DNA from: Mantis religiosa
Taxonomy: Eukaryota > Arthropoda > Insecta > Mantodea > Mantidae
Reading direction: 5' to 3'
DNA length: 64,000 bases
Assembly (NCBI GenBank): GCA_030765055.1
Contig: CM060958.1
Span: 80,187,568-80,251,567 of the forward strand
The position numbers were made by a program, and so were the translations under genes. The notes beneath the pieces are model-generated. The model was not told the DNA's origin. It saw only the letters and a program-made list of their open reading frames with translations, and did no database searches. Positions 11,530 to 22,296 of the stretch are shown here, piece after piece. The stretch's first letter is position 1, and each line of letters opens with the position of its first letter.

Positions 11530-13240
11530 GTGTTTTTCTGTTGCGAAATCAAGTAATTCACAACTGATCCTTCCCACTCTTTCTAGGTCATCAGATATTT
11601 CTTCTCCCTTTGGGTTTGTGTTCATAAAGTGCTTTAGGAATACGCCCTTGCTTCATCCGTGTCATATGCTCTAGCTATTTATTCTTATTCTGATCTATCT
11701 TATGCAGAGTTGTCTAAATGTTCTCGGATTTCCTGGTTTCTCTTGTGATCTTGCAGTCGAAAACCTGTCAATGGTCTTTACAGTCTTATTTCTGCTGCTT
11801 CAATCCTTTTTGCCAAACTAGTTGTTAATATCCAAATTTCTGTTCCGTAAAGTAACACAAGTGCGTTCAACACTTTATACAATTTAAGGATCGTTTTTTG
11901 CCTTAATTTTTTAAACAAGGTTCTTTTTGATGGATAGAGCCAACATGAAAAATTCAATCCATGGCCGGGATTTGAACCACGGATCTCCTGGTTTCCGTGC
12001 AGTCGCTCTAACCCATTGAGCTACCGTGGCCAACGGGCTGTCCTGATATCAAATTCTCCATTTGACTCTATATTTTTCCGGTAGACCACTAGGGGCTCTC
12101 GCATCCGAGATACACCGTTTGTGGCGACTTACTATTGTAAGTACTTGAGTCCCAGGCTTCATCGTTTAACTCTTATTATTTTAGTTAATTGATGGAAATT
12201 AATCATTTCTCCACACTAGCCGTTTATAGGCTAAGGATTTTGATGGATAGAGCAAACATGACAAATTCAATGCCATGGCCGAGATTTGAACCAGGGATCT
12301 CCTGGTTTCCCTCCAGTCGCCACAGTAAGCCACAGTAAGTCGCCACAGACGGTGTATCTCGGATGCGAGAGCCCCTAGTGGTCTACCGGTAAATATACGA
12401 GTCAAATGGAGAATTTAGCTGCGGGACGTTGGCCAAGGTAGCTCAATGGGTTAGAGCGACTGGACGGAAACCAGGAGATCCGTGGTTCAAATCTCGGCCG
12501 TGCCATTGAAATTTGTCATGTTGGCTTTATCCATCAAAAGCCTTAGCCTATAAACGGCTAGTGTGAAGAAATGATTAATTTCCATCAATTAACTAAAAGG
12601 ATCTTCTTATGACACCCACCATTTGTTGAAACTTACATAATTTTTTTCTCGGATGCCTTAGAGTACAACTAAGAAACGGCACAACCAAGAGAATTAAAAA
12701 GAAAGAGTTGATTTAAAGTTTCATTTCCAATTACATTTTAGCTATAAGATGTTCTTGTTCCAAAATGCCATGATTTTAGATTTCTTTACAGAGATGTTTA
12801 AATTGCAGAATTTCACCATGCAACATCCAGACAGCCCTTTGTAAGTTGTCCTCCATTTCTGCAAACACAGCCTGATGTTAAGTCTAAAATTATAAATAAA
12901 AATTATTGTATAAAAATTATAAAAAATATCAAACAACGCAGGAGATAAAAGACAGCCTTGTCTTACTCCTTGGGAAATATGCCTTAATTTTTAGCCAGTT
13001 ATTGCAATTTACCTGATTGTTATATTATTGTTGATAGATAAAGTTTCCACTGCTCCTAGTATATGCAGAGGCACACCATATACCCACATTATATCCCATA
13101 ATTTTGATCGAATAAGTCTATCAAGCTATCCTCATAGTCTACAAAAGCAATAAATGTAAGCAAATTGTATTCGCGATGTTTTCCAATAATCTGGCTCAAT
13201 TAAAATATGGTATCTATATATGTCTACCTAGTATACTTGT
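11530..13240 (-). pseudogene. Decayed LINE reverse transcriptase, split by family B locus 2
   Basis: On the minus strand from 13240 down to 12609, shifted frames show reverse-transcriptase palm landmarks: AFVDYEDSLDR-like, then GVRQGCLLSPALFDI around 12995-12950, then NISVKKSKIMAFWN near 12800-12760. After the inserted composite, 11916-11530 continues with KLYKVLNALVLLYG and TEIW, a typical post-palm segment of insect LINEs, then a RIEAAEIR stretch. Several frameshifts and stops make it a pseudogene. The YxDD catalytic box was not found. I cannot place the clade confidently. Confidence 0.75.
11929..12596. mobile_element. Family B palindromic tRNA-headed composite, locus 2 (668 bp)
   Basis: One full minus-strand unit (11929-12236), the start of a second minus-strand unit (12237-12316) and a plus-strand unit (12317-12596). 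Sequence around 12183-12310 pairs with 12470-12590 to form a large imperfect hairpin. The A box lies at about 12437-12456 on the plus arm, with the B-box region at GGTTCAAATCTCGG near 12483. The whole 668 bp is flanked by AAGGTTCTTTTT (11917-11928) and AAGGATCTTCTT (12597-12608), 10 of 12 identical. Removing the element plus one flank copy rejoins the host LINE frame without a shift. This supports one insertion event with a retrotransposon-like TSD. Confidence 0.85.
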
Positions 13241-14110
13241 CTAAAAATTATTATAATTATTTACTTAGGACATATCTACAGCTATTAAAACACTGACGCA
13301 AATTTTAATTTAAGGTGATAAAGAATATATGTTCAGTTTTGTCCTGTTCAAAGTTACTTTCTACCCTGAACAACAAATAATTCCAAAGCAGTTTGAACAT
13401 CATAGGAATAGCACGAGTGCTAATTCCCTGAGAATCTTGCAGTCTGTAATCAAGCTAATCCTAGTATCTACATTTATTGTGCCTGGATACACACCGTGAG
13501 CAAGAGTTCTGGTTGGATGTAAAGGAATCAACACAATTCCTTGTTGTAAGTATCCAACACGTGTGTTCCCATGGCCAGCTGTACTGAAGGACAGAGGATG
13601 ACAGCAAATAACAACGTCATTACAAAAGTGCAAGCCATTCAGGCATAGTGAAGGTTGTTTTTGCGTACATAGAGAGGCCACGCACCGGTTACCGCAGTAT
13701 CGTGGTCATGGAACCAGAAGGATCCAAACCGCAGACTCCCACATACATAAATAGCACTCAAACTGTTTGCGGGCCTCAAGCTTTACAATGGCCGTTCCAA
13801 GAGAGCTCGCAAATTAATTACTTCGAAACGGCTTCTGAAATCGTGCATTGAAGATACTGGCACACGCTGTTTGTTAGCGTTCAACGAAACGGAAAAGGAA
13901 GGCAGTCTTGTAGAGGGAATTTAGCTAATTCCACTTCAGGCGAGCCGAGGTGTAAGTGTGATAGTATTAAAAGTGAGACAACAAAGTAAACAGAGATGTA
14001 GAAGCATAAAACTGTTATTTTACTCATTCTATTCCTCTTCTCCAGCTGGCTTTATCGCTCTATAGACCAATATGTCTTCCTTTGTAGCATACAATCTACG
14101 ATGTTTACGT
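13241..14110. other. Unassigned, short frames
   Basis: Opposed frames at 13400-13681 (minus) and 13648-13851 (plus) show no recognisable domain. The segment 13480-13960 is more GC-rich than its neighbours and may be an unrecognised old repeat. Confidence 0.35.
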
Positions 14111-14126
14111 TTTAATCATTTACCAG

Positions 14127-14411
14127 GTGAACCATACACACGTCTTAGTACATTTGCAACCAACTGATTACAGTTCAAGTGAAAATATTAACCCCTTCCC
14201 GGAAAAGAAGCAAAGTTTTTACAACATATTGGGTATGGATGATGTGATTATCATTTGCACCAATACTAAACAGGTTGCCACTACCAAACTTCAAACACAA
14301 AAGTTTTGGCAAGTCTTTAAGCCTGTATTAGAACATTTGATCGCTATTAAGGGCACTGGGAGGTCGATAGGTCTCAAACAATCCAGTTCTTTTAATGTTA
14401 AAAAATTATAA
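14127..14411 (+). CDS. 94-codon ORF, unrecognised
   Basis: Open from 14127 to 14411. Composition is polar with no membrane segment or motif I recognise. The local sequence is AT-rich, so chance is quite possible. No splice-site pair or promoter was convincing. Confidence 0.15.
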   Translation: MNHTHVLVHLQPTDYSSSENINPFPEKKQSFYNILGMDDVIIICTNTKQVATTKLQTQKFWQVFKPVLEHLIAIKGTGRSIGLKQSSSFNVKKL

Positions 14412-15800
14412 TTCTTCAGCTCTAAAATGATATATATAACATAGGTTGTCAGCTGGTATTAAAGTCCTTTAATTTGTCAATTTAAACATGGTGGCGTAAT
14501 GATACGCCCACTTCCTGAGAATGGTGCTTAATCTTTGATCGTGTTTTCCCAAAATCTTGATTTTTCATACTATAGGTGCATGTTTCTCAAAAACTATAAA
14601 AGATATTGATACAAAATCTGTAGCGGTTATTTTTCAATGTTCCTTGAACATATTCGGCTAACATTTATATTCATGTGATTTATAAAATGGATGAAAACAA
14701 ATATACAGTTCTTGAAAATATTATCTCTTTTTTTACTCAAAACTAATTAAGTTTTCATGTGCGTAGTATAAACTATATGTGATTTTCATTTAGTCGTTAT
14801 TATAAAACTGTATCTTAGGTTATTGAGGATAAAACTTGGTGCATGTAGCTTTAAATGCCTACAAGTAAAGTGCACCTGAAATATAGGGTGCAATATTTTT
14901 TTCAGGACACAAGGTGTGATTTATGCCACTTTTGCATGGACATATGTGAACGTAATTTAAATGTCATAAAGTAGTTAAATGTACACATCCTTATACAGTA
15001 ATCATACCAAATTTAAATTTCTGATAATGTTTAGTTTTCTATATATTCAAATTTTAATACTGGTAAAAATTAGACTTGTCTGGGTAAAAATAACCTCCCA
15101 GTGCACTTAAGGGGAGTTGTAGTCGTAATTGTGCAATAAATATAAACTGAATTTGTGTATTTTAGTATCATAGATTAGAATCTGAAGTCACGTTTCCAAG
15201 GAAGTCACATTTAAACGAAACTATTGTACGTCCATTTTTCACACAAGCACTAAGTGTGTTTTCATTATGTGAATGAATGGAGTCTTCCGCACTTTGTTAG
15301 CTCTTGCCAAATACTTTTAAAATATCGGCATGACTAAAAATAATGTAAGCATATACAGCACTGATGGAAAAACTAAGCAAATGTTCAAAAACTCTCTGTT
15401 ACACTGATTTGGAGTACCTACCTCTTACCTCTATTCTCTGGAGATTACAAGCTGGTAAACATGTAATAAAAATCAAGTTTTTATACAAGGCGATTCATAC
15501 AGATCCTTGCATTATAAAATAAATTCCTCTGTTAGTTATTGTAAATTTGAAATCAACGCTACTGCCGTCCATACTTTGCAGTAATTGATTATGGATAGCA
15601 CGAAATTACTTTCATCACTATGGTTTGGGAAAAAAGGGAAATGCATGGGGTTTAAAAGTTTAAATAATTCATGACTTCAAACTGATGCTCCGTCGCTCTT
15701 GATTTTAAGTTTATTATCATTTTTTGCTTCTTCTTGTGAAACATAACAAAAGAAAAATAAGCAAACGATAAACACGAAATGTAGGGACATAGCATACTAT
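14412..15800. other. AT-rich stretch with a possible extra TTAA-type transposon end
   Basis: TTAAGGGGAG at 15108-15117 matches the outer end of the Kolobok-like element that begins 690 bp further on. No matching opposite end was found, so this could be a remnant of another copy. Confidence 0.35.
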
Positions 15801-15804
15801 TTAA

Positions 15805-16970
15805 GGGGAGACGTACGAGAAAATGTTCAAAAAATCTAACTTTTTAATGGTTTGTAAAATGGTATATAGTGTTAGCTATCAAACACCAAAACATTATGAC
15901 TGTATGTGGTCTGTATGTACCTTTAAAAAATTAAATGCCCCAGTATTGCATAGTAGCATAGTAGCAACACATAATCTTCCATCAGCTGTCTTGGAATCTA
16001 TAAAGCCCACCTACCAATTCTTAGTACACCCGGACTTGCTAAAAATGTCTCTATGGAGAGACACAAGACCCAAATGAAAGCCTCAACAGTTTGATATGGA
16101 AAAGGTGCCCTAAAACATCATTTGTGTCCTCCATAGTGGTGAAAATTGCTACATTTGATGCTGTAATGGTGTTTAATGATGGGAATGTTGGCAGAAAGAA
16201 AGTTATGCATCAGTTAGGGTACCAACCTGGTGTGTTTATGGAAACAATTTTGCAGAGTATCGACAACATTCGCATCGCGGGTGCAGAAAGAGCTATGAAA
16301 TTAATGCAGAAAGTAGCAAGACAGAAGAGGAATTTAAAAAGAAAGGCTGTAGAAGACCAGAATGAGGATACAGACTATGTATGTAGGAAGCTCTGACTTA
16401 AAATTAAAAGGCAAAATGAATGATACTTATTGTATTTTTAATTGCCTTTCTCCATAACTTGCATTCTCTACAACTTCAACCCATCTTTCTCTCAAACTAC
16501 TTCATCTACAGTGATGCAGTTTAGCACATAGCTTTCTTATGCCACAATGAAAATTTTGTTGGTTCTAGAATTAAAAATTTAGTTGCAGATGGAATGTGAT
16601 GATCTAAAATATATGAATTTATTTTAATCTTTAAAGAATGCATATGATTAACATATTTTAAAATTCTATACAGCTTCAATAAGAAATCTAAATCCAACAA
16701 ATTCACTTTTAGTGTGTTTTAACATAACATACCAAATTTCAGAAAGATAGCATATGTGAATTTTGAAAAAATGGACTTAAGTTTGTAAATGTCTCTGCAT
16801 ATAGAAAAAATATGTAGCATTAGTTATAAACAATGGAAAATTATGAAACAAATTGTGCATATTAACTGTATTATCCTAAATGAGTATACTAAGTTTCACT
16901 TCTCTAACTTGAAAACTTTGGATGTTATGGCTATTTATGTAAGGTCCTGAATATTTGCATACGTCCCCCC
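15805..16970 (+). mobile_element. Kolobok-like DNA transposon with TTAA duplication, 1.17 kb
   Basis: TTAA lies at 15801-15804 and 16971-16974. Inside are inverted ends GGGGAGACGTACG (left) and GGGGGGACGTATG (right, complemented), 11 of 13 identical. A TTAA duplication is known for Kolobok and piggyBac. The internal protein matches neither piggyBac nor hAT, but resembles a transposase-like family widespread in arthropod genomes (Mutator-like transposase domain type), as I recall it. The Kolobok assignment is inference. The element is too short to hold an intact transposase. Confidence 0.65.
15823..16396 (+). pseudogene. Truncated transposase C-terminal region of the Kolobok-like element
   Basis: Two frames joined by one frameshift near 16060-16080. 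The first ends with a LPSAVLESIKPTYQFL..HPDLL segment. Across the shift, NESLNSLIWKRCPKTSFV is readable (about 16073-16130). The second continues with YDAV-like FDAVMVFNDGN and LGYQPG, ending in a basic tail and DTDY. The pattern NESLN..IW.RCPK..F followed by FN.GN is characteristic of a transposase-like family common in insects and cnidarians. The N-terminal half, where zinc fingers and the first catalytic residues would sit, is absent. Confidence 0.6.
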
Positions 16971-16974
16971 TTAA

Positions 16975-17582
16975 TCTTCGTAACTGCCGAATAAGCCTGA
17001 AGAACGATTTGATTTCCTTCAGTCAGTTTCAACGAGATTACAAATACCAAAAGGGCAAGCAACTTAAATCTTCTGTTGGCATTGCGAGATCCCTCCTGCT
17101 TGACGTTCGTGTTTAATTCGCAAGTTATAAAAACAGGTTTTAATGATGTATATGGCCCACTCTACTGTATGGCTCTTAATTTCCGTCCGGCTTCATAAAA
17201 TATTTCGCGGTAATTAATTTCACTTCTTCTAATGGCAAACTGACGCTATCAACTCCACTGGGCATAAACTTTCAATTCGAATATCTTGGGAATAAACATT
17301 TAACATGAAAATTTTAATGGGAACGCTTACCTAGAATGCGGTACATGAATATAACTTGTAAACTACTGTGCAACTTTGATAAGTAAAACTAGTGAATGAA
17401 ACAATGGTAGTATTGCCCTCCCCCAATAAAAACTAAAGCAGAGGTCATGCTAAATCATTTATACAATAGATAAAAATTTATTACTTTCTTCCTTCCCATT
17501 TTTAAATATAGATGTATATCACTTTTTTTCTTCTTTTTGTTATTTTGAGCTCTGTGTATAAAAACGGATAATGATGGTCTGA
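16975..17582. other. No recognised gene
   Basis: AT-rich. A fragment of a reversed tRNA-like head (CTCAAACCCCGG) lies at 17593-17604, directly before the next element. Confidence 0.4.
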
Positions 17583-17637
17583 AAATTTATGACTCAAACC
17601 CCGGTGTCCTCTGAATGTAAATCCCACATGCTACACC

Positions 17638-18515
17638 GAGCGGGATGGTTCAGGCGGTTTCATCAGTGGCCCTCATTCGAGAGGCCCGGGTTCGATTCCC
17701 ATGGCCGACCTACGTGACCCCTAGGTGTTTTCGGGGTTTTCCCGGGTCGCTAGGCGAATGCTGGGTAGGTTAATTACATCTCCCGGAATTCCTGTCCCTC
17801 ATTTCATCTTACATTATCATTTCACATCATCTCCATCTGGTGGTGTCTTTCACGGTAGAAGTGTCGGCGGGTTTCTCGGCGGTGCATGGCAGGATGATAT
17901 GCTCTTAGGTAAACTACTTCCTCCTCTGGTAGGTCGGTTGTCGGTCTCCGCGCCTCTGCTGGACCATTTTGGGACCGCCTGCCTGGGACATTTGGGGCTC
18001 GGCTGCTGAACTCGTTGCCATCCCGCAGTACGGGAGCGTGTACTAGCCTGCAAAGCTAGATCACCAGGCGGCCCCACCGAGGTTTTCGGTAGTCTTTCCT
18101 GCGGGGTTGAAGCGCGTAAGTGACGTATCCACTTCCATGCCGTCTTGGCGTTGTTGTCAACGGGGGGGGGGGGGCGGCATTTTAAAAAGTCAGGTATTGC
18201 CCTATGGAAAGATCCTCGGAGTTATCCATCGTTCCCGGGTTGAAGAAGGCCAGGGTCCTTGGACTTCAGGGTCTTTGGACTGCTGGGTAGATCCTCTGCA
18301 CTTAACACTTAACTGTCCGTTGTCTTGACCTGTCGGGAGAAGTCTCTATCTAAGTAAACTGTAGGGACACTGTCTGCACTGTCTTGGCTCCTTGGGACGG
18401 CCGCCCTCTGTCTCATCTCACTTCATCCTTCCTTTTGGGGATGTCCCAATTATGGGCATAGGCACAATGGGCCCAGCACAATGGCCTACGTACCGAATCC
18501 CCTCCGGTAGCATGG
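17638..18515 (+). repeat. Family C long tRNA-headed repeat, copy 1
   Basis: It starts with a tRNA-like head: A-box region GAGCGGGATGGTTCAGGCGG and B box GGGTTCGATTCCCATGGCC near 17689-17707. Then comes CGCTAGGCGAATGCTGG and a long GC-rich body. Module A is about 17811-18035, B about 18050-18150, C about 18193-18300, D about 18311-18515. All four recur at 28715-29880 but in the order B, C, A, D. At nearly 0.9 kb this is long for a SINE. Open frames in it (17725-18009 and others) are not supported as proteins. A G run at 18162-18173 interrupts module C. Confidence 0.75.
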
Positions 18516-19440
18516 AAGCATTTGGCTCTGAAATCCATTGAATTATTGTGGAGATTCTTTTACTGTTCTATAATGAACGGTTTCCTATTCATTCCATTTC
18601 TTAAACCTATACTTTTTTACATATGGGCTTTAGCTATTCTCTTGTATCACTACCCAAATAAACCTGCTAACCAAATGCTGGAAATAAATTTTTGAGGGAA
18701 CACATTTTAACTTTACTACATAAGTCACGTAGGCAGTACATGTTTCAACATTAAATTATAAAATAGATAAGCAAATAAAAAGCATTGTTAGGAAAAGTTG
18801 CGTTGCTGTTTTTGGTCCGTGAACAGCATAACAACTCCCTTTGTTGTATAGGCCTAACCCTAAACTTTAATACTGTGACGCCGGCTAAGAAGCAGGGACC
18901 ACCAGTAAGAAGGAGTAAGCATACACGGTCCGGTGAGTGACATCACAAATCCAGGCCGCCACTGACGTCACGAGTAGGGAAATCCGTTGCCTTTTATTTA
19001 TACTACCAAAGCTTCTATATGAAAGAATAAAATTCGAGATTCTTCTAGAAGACTTAAGTGTCTCGGTTAGCGCTATAGCTAGCAGTGTGTCATATCAAGC
19101 TGTGTGAGTCAACAAGTCTACCTCAAAGTTTAGAGGTTCAACATACACCCACCTCCCTACTACCAACTTAAATAAAAAAGTCACCTTAAAAAGCCCTATC
19201 CCAAAATTTTCCTATCTGCAGTAAAACCCTACTGAGGGTGGACACGCAGCAGACTCATTCTGACTGCCTGCCAGCAGTGACGGACAGAGGAAGCACTTAG
19301 AATTATTCAATCGAGCGAGTCATTCTTTGAGAAACTGTTAGGTGGCACAAGTTGGTGTAAGCAATAGGTGCATGAGTAAACATTTGCGCTATGAAAATCT
19401 TTACGGACAAGTCTAAACATTAACAAAAGTGAAGTTAAGT
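18516..19440. other. No recognised gene
   Basis: Mixed AT-rich DNA. A GC-rich patch at 18880-19000 carries no tRNA-like box or frame. Confidence 0.4.
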
Positions 19441-19760
19441 GATGGCCTCCGTAGCTCAGGAGATAGAACGCCGGACTTCAAAAATTTGGTAGCGGGTTCG
19501 AGACCCGCCGGGCCACCCCCCCCCCCCCAAAAAAAATATGGCTGTAGTAGGTCGGAGTGCTTGGTCAGCCAGACCCCGCAGACTATCGACTTGCTCTCTG
19601 CAGCGACTTGGAACTCTAAAGGACGGAAGAAACTGCCTACACTTGTTAGGAACCCACAGTGGCTATGGCGCCGTCCGAGATGCATGTAGGGTACTTTCAT
19701 TTCATCCTACCTCCTGAAGCCATCTACCCGAATCTCCACCGTCAAATAAAAAAATAAAAA
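19441..19760 (+). repeat. tRNA-headed SINE, family F
   Basis: The head is the most tRNA-like in the window: CCGTAGCTCAG (D-arm/A-box region, about 19447) and GCGGGTTCGAGACCCGC (19493-19509), which makes a perfect five-pair T stem. The acceptor pairs only partly, and the anticodon stem needs wobble pairs with a nine-base loop. A C run and A run (19515-19538) follow directly, then a body shared with 8146-8285, ending in an A-rich tail (19746-19760). It is therefore a tRNA-derived SINE, not a functional tRNA gene. Confidence 0.8.
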
Positions 19761-20432
19761 AGTGCAAGTTAGCGCTGTGTTGGCAGTTTTAGTAACAAAT
19801 AAGGTGAATTTAAAAAAATTTGGTGTTATCATTTTGTCCAATATGTTCTCCATGGGTTGCAAATATATTTGTTTTTCAGTTCATATCTCTAAACCCCGTA
19901 ACTACTAGACAGAAAACTCGTCAATGGTTGCTGCCGTTGGTAGAGCCTAAAACAGTGTGATCCTGTTTAAAATAAACTGGTTTACCTACATTAAAACTGT
20001 AGTAAGTTTCGTTTTTTTTAAATCCTTAATATGTGAATTACAAATAATGGGAGACAGAAGATGTCCTTACCGCAGTGCTCTCATTATTTTTCCAGTAAAT
20101 ACCATTTATTTCACTATTTCTCATTTATATTTCTGTTTACTTTTTTGGAAAGCTTTCAGATAAGCAGTAAACGATGTATAAAATAAATCATAACGTACTT
20201 TTCTTTTTTAAAATAGTTACTTCGTTTTAAAGATGACTTGAAGCTGAACAGAGCTCGCGTACTCCTAAAATAGCGCTTCCGTTATTTTTAATTCGATTTT
20301 CTAAACATTTTGTATGTATCTTGTAGACCCTATGGTAACTGCCCTTCTTTTGTTTCTTTTCTTTCTAAAATATTGGAACAATAGTCCCTTGTGCACCTCT
20401 GAGGTCCTGTGTTACAATCTAGTCAGGTGAGA
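19761..20432. other. No recognised gene
   Basis: AT-rich with short frames only. Confidence 0.4.
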
Positions 20433-20540
20433 TATCTGGATAAATTTTCCCTTATCCTGAAAAAATGAATGTCGAGTATCTCTAAGCTCTATAGACTCTG
20501 GACTCTATTGAGCATCATTTCATCCAATATAACTTAAACT
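20433..20540 (+). repeat. Family A SINE fragment
   Basis: Body only: TTTTCCCTTATCCTGAAAA, GAATGTCGAGTA and GAGCATCATTTCATCC in the usual order. The tRNA head is degraded. Confidence 0.7.
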
Positions 20541-21106
20541 TGTAAGACGATTAAAGAGACGAAGCAAAATACAATCCCTTAATTCTACTCGTGTCGCATG
20601 CTTCACTTTTCTCGAACGTTGGTTCATATGGCGCAGAGCTCTGTTGCGTAATAAAAGAGAAATACACTTAATTTCACATTGGTGTTGGTAAAATTATTTA
20701 TTATAATATTAATTGTAATTTGTTTCATATTTGCAACGTCATATCGGTGCGTTTTGACACAAAAGAAAGCAAAAATAAAATAGAATAAAATAAAAATATA
20801 AAAATATTATAAATAGAATTAATTTCCGCATAAAAATTTCCATCTGTGTTTATAAAAAGTATGCATTCTAACCACAAACACTCTCTACCCATTACAGTTT
20901 CACCTACATACATTTGTTTATTAATTTTACTGCACCGCGTGCATTATTCCTGATGCATTTTTACCTATAAATCGTTTCAACACAAGCGTATATAATTACG
21001 TGCATACAACATGGGAAATATTATTTATATTATTATTGCAACCAAGAGGATATAAATATAGAACCAGTAGAAAAAAATATGTATCTCCCTCATATAGCCT
21101 AGAATA
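20541..21106. other. No recognised gene
   Basis: AT-rich lead-in to the purine repeat. Confidence 0.4.
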
Positions 21107-21108
21107 AT

Positions 21109-21382
21109 GGAGAAAAGAAAGAAAAAAAGGGAGGGAGGGAGGGAGGGAGGGAGGGAGGAAGGGAGGGAGGGTGGGCTGGGAGGGTCGGAGGGAGGAGGAG
21201 AGGAAGGAGGGAATGGAGGAGGGAAGAGAGGAAGGAAGGGAGGAAGGGAGGAAGGAAGGGAGGAAGGAAGGAAGGAAGGGAGGGAGGGAGGAAGGAAGGA
21301 AGGTAGGAAGGTAGGAAGGAAGGAAGGAAGGAAGGAAGGAAGGAAGGAAGGAAGGAAGGTAGGAAGGTAGGAAGGAAGGAAG
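21109..21382. repeat. Purine-strand microsatellite, GGGA/GGAA type, about 270 bp
   Basis: The plus strand is almost all purine. It opens with (GGGA)n, passes through an irregular G/A middle with a few T/C interruptions, and ends in clean (GGAA)n with regular GGTA variants. Gradual change of unit along the tract suggests stepwise expansion. Any frame through it is an artefact. Confidence 0.95.
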
Positions 21383-22099
21383 CATGTAATTTATCCTTCA
21401 TCTGACGGCACAACAATTATTTTGAAAGTCTGGTCATATAGCTTAGAAGTTTCGAAGATGACCAACCCAATGAAAGTACTATTTGACACAAACTGTATAT
21501 AGTCATATATGCATATAATTTTAAAAATTATGTTTTAAGAATTACTTTCGAAATTAGTCAGTCAGTGACTTATGTAGTGTCGAAAGTAAGTCGTTCTTGG
21601 AACACTGAAAACCGTGTGTTGAAGATTCTAGAAGGATAACTGACTTAGCTTCTATTAACAGAGGGCAAACCGAGTCATTCTGCAATATACAAGCATAGGA
21701 GATGGATGTATGTAAGGTGACGCTTTCGTGGTGCAGAATAAGAGTCACAGCAATGTATTCTTAAACTGATTTGTTTTGTGATATGAAATGAATGTTTAAA
21801 TGAAATGGATCACACGCTGTGGTATAATAAAGGATGCTTCGTGTGTGTGAATAAGCAGTGAGATTTTTATTTTTAATTTAAACGTTTTGTGCATGCACCA
21901 AAGTCCAGGGTTCCTCTCAGGCAGCGTTCCCCAGTATTAAATCCAGTAAACTGAAATTTATTGAAATTTAGAATATTTCAATAATCTCTGCATGATACAA
22001 ATTTCAATTATAATGGTTTCTCGGAGTCTGTTTGGGAAGATTCAATATCTACATTTTTAAGTAAAAAATTATATTTGATACGTTAATTAGAATAGTACA
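21383..22099. other. No recognised gene
   Basis: AT-rich with short frames only. Confidence 0.4.
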
Positions 22100-22225
22100 A
22101 GATTTTGCTTTTAACTCCGTTCCATCACCGATCCCGGTGTTAGGAGTTGTTCGGTTTCCACTGTCTGGGACAGTCGGGGCGAAGAAGCCGAAGCACTGAG
22201 TCTGATAGAGGAAACCAGGCTTGAG

Positions 22226-22296
<71 letters not shown>

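Noticed and set aside
13400..13851. Host exon on either strand
   Set aside because: Opposed frames of similar length with no domain and no convincing splice sites.
18162..18173. G-quadruplex regulatory site
   Set aside because: A single G run in a repeat; no four-tract arrangement.
17725..18328. Protein genes within the family C repeat
   Set aside because: Frames coincide with repeat modules shared with 28.7-29.9 kb, and the modules are shuffled without keeping a frame.
19441..19513. Functional tRNA gene
   Set aside because: Good T arm and A/B boxes, but weak acceptor and anticodon pairing, an oversized loop, and a repeated SINE body and A-rich tail follow.
21096..21416. Frames rich in LPSFLPS or GGREEGR
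   Set aside because: Artefacts of the GGAA/GGGA purine repeat.
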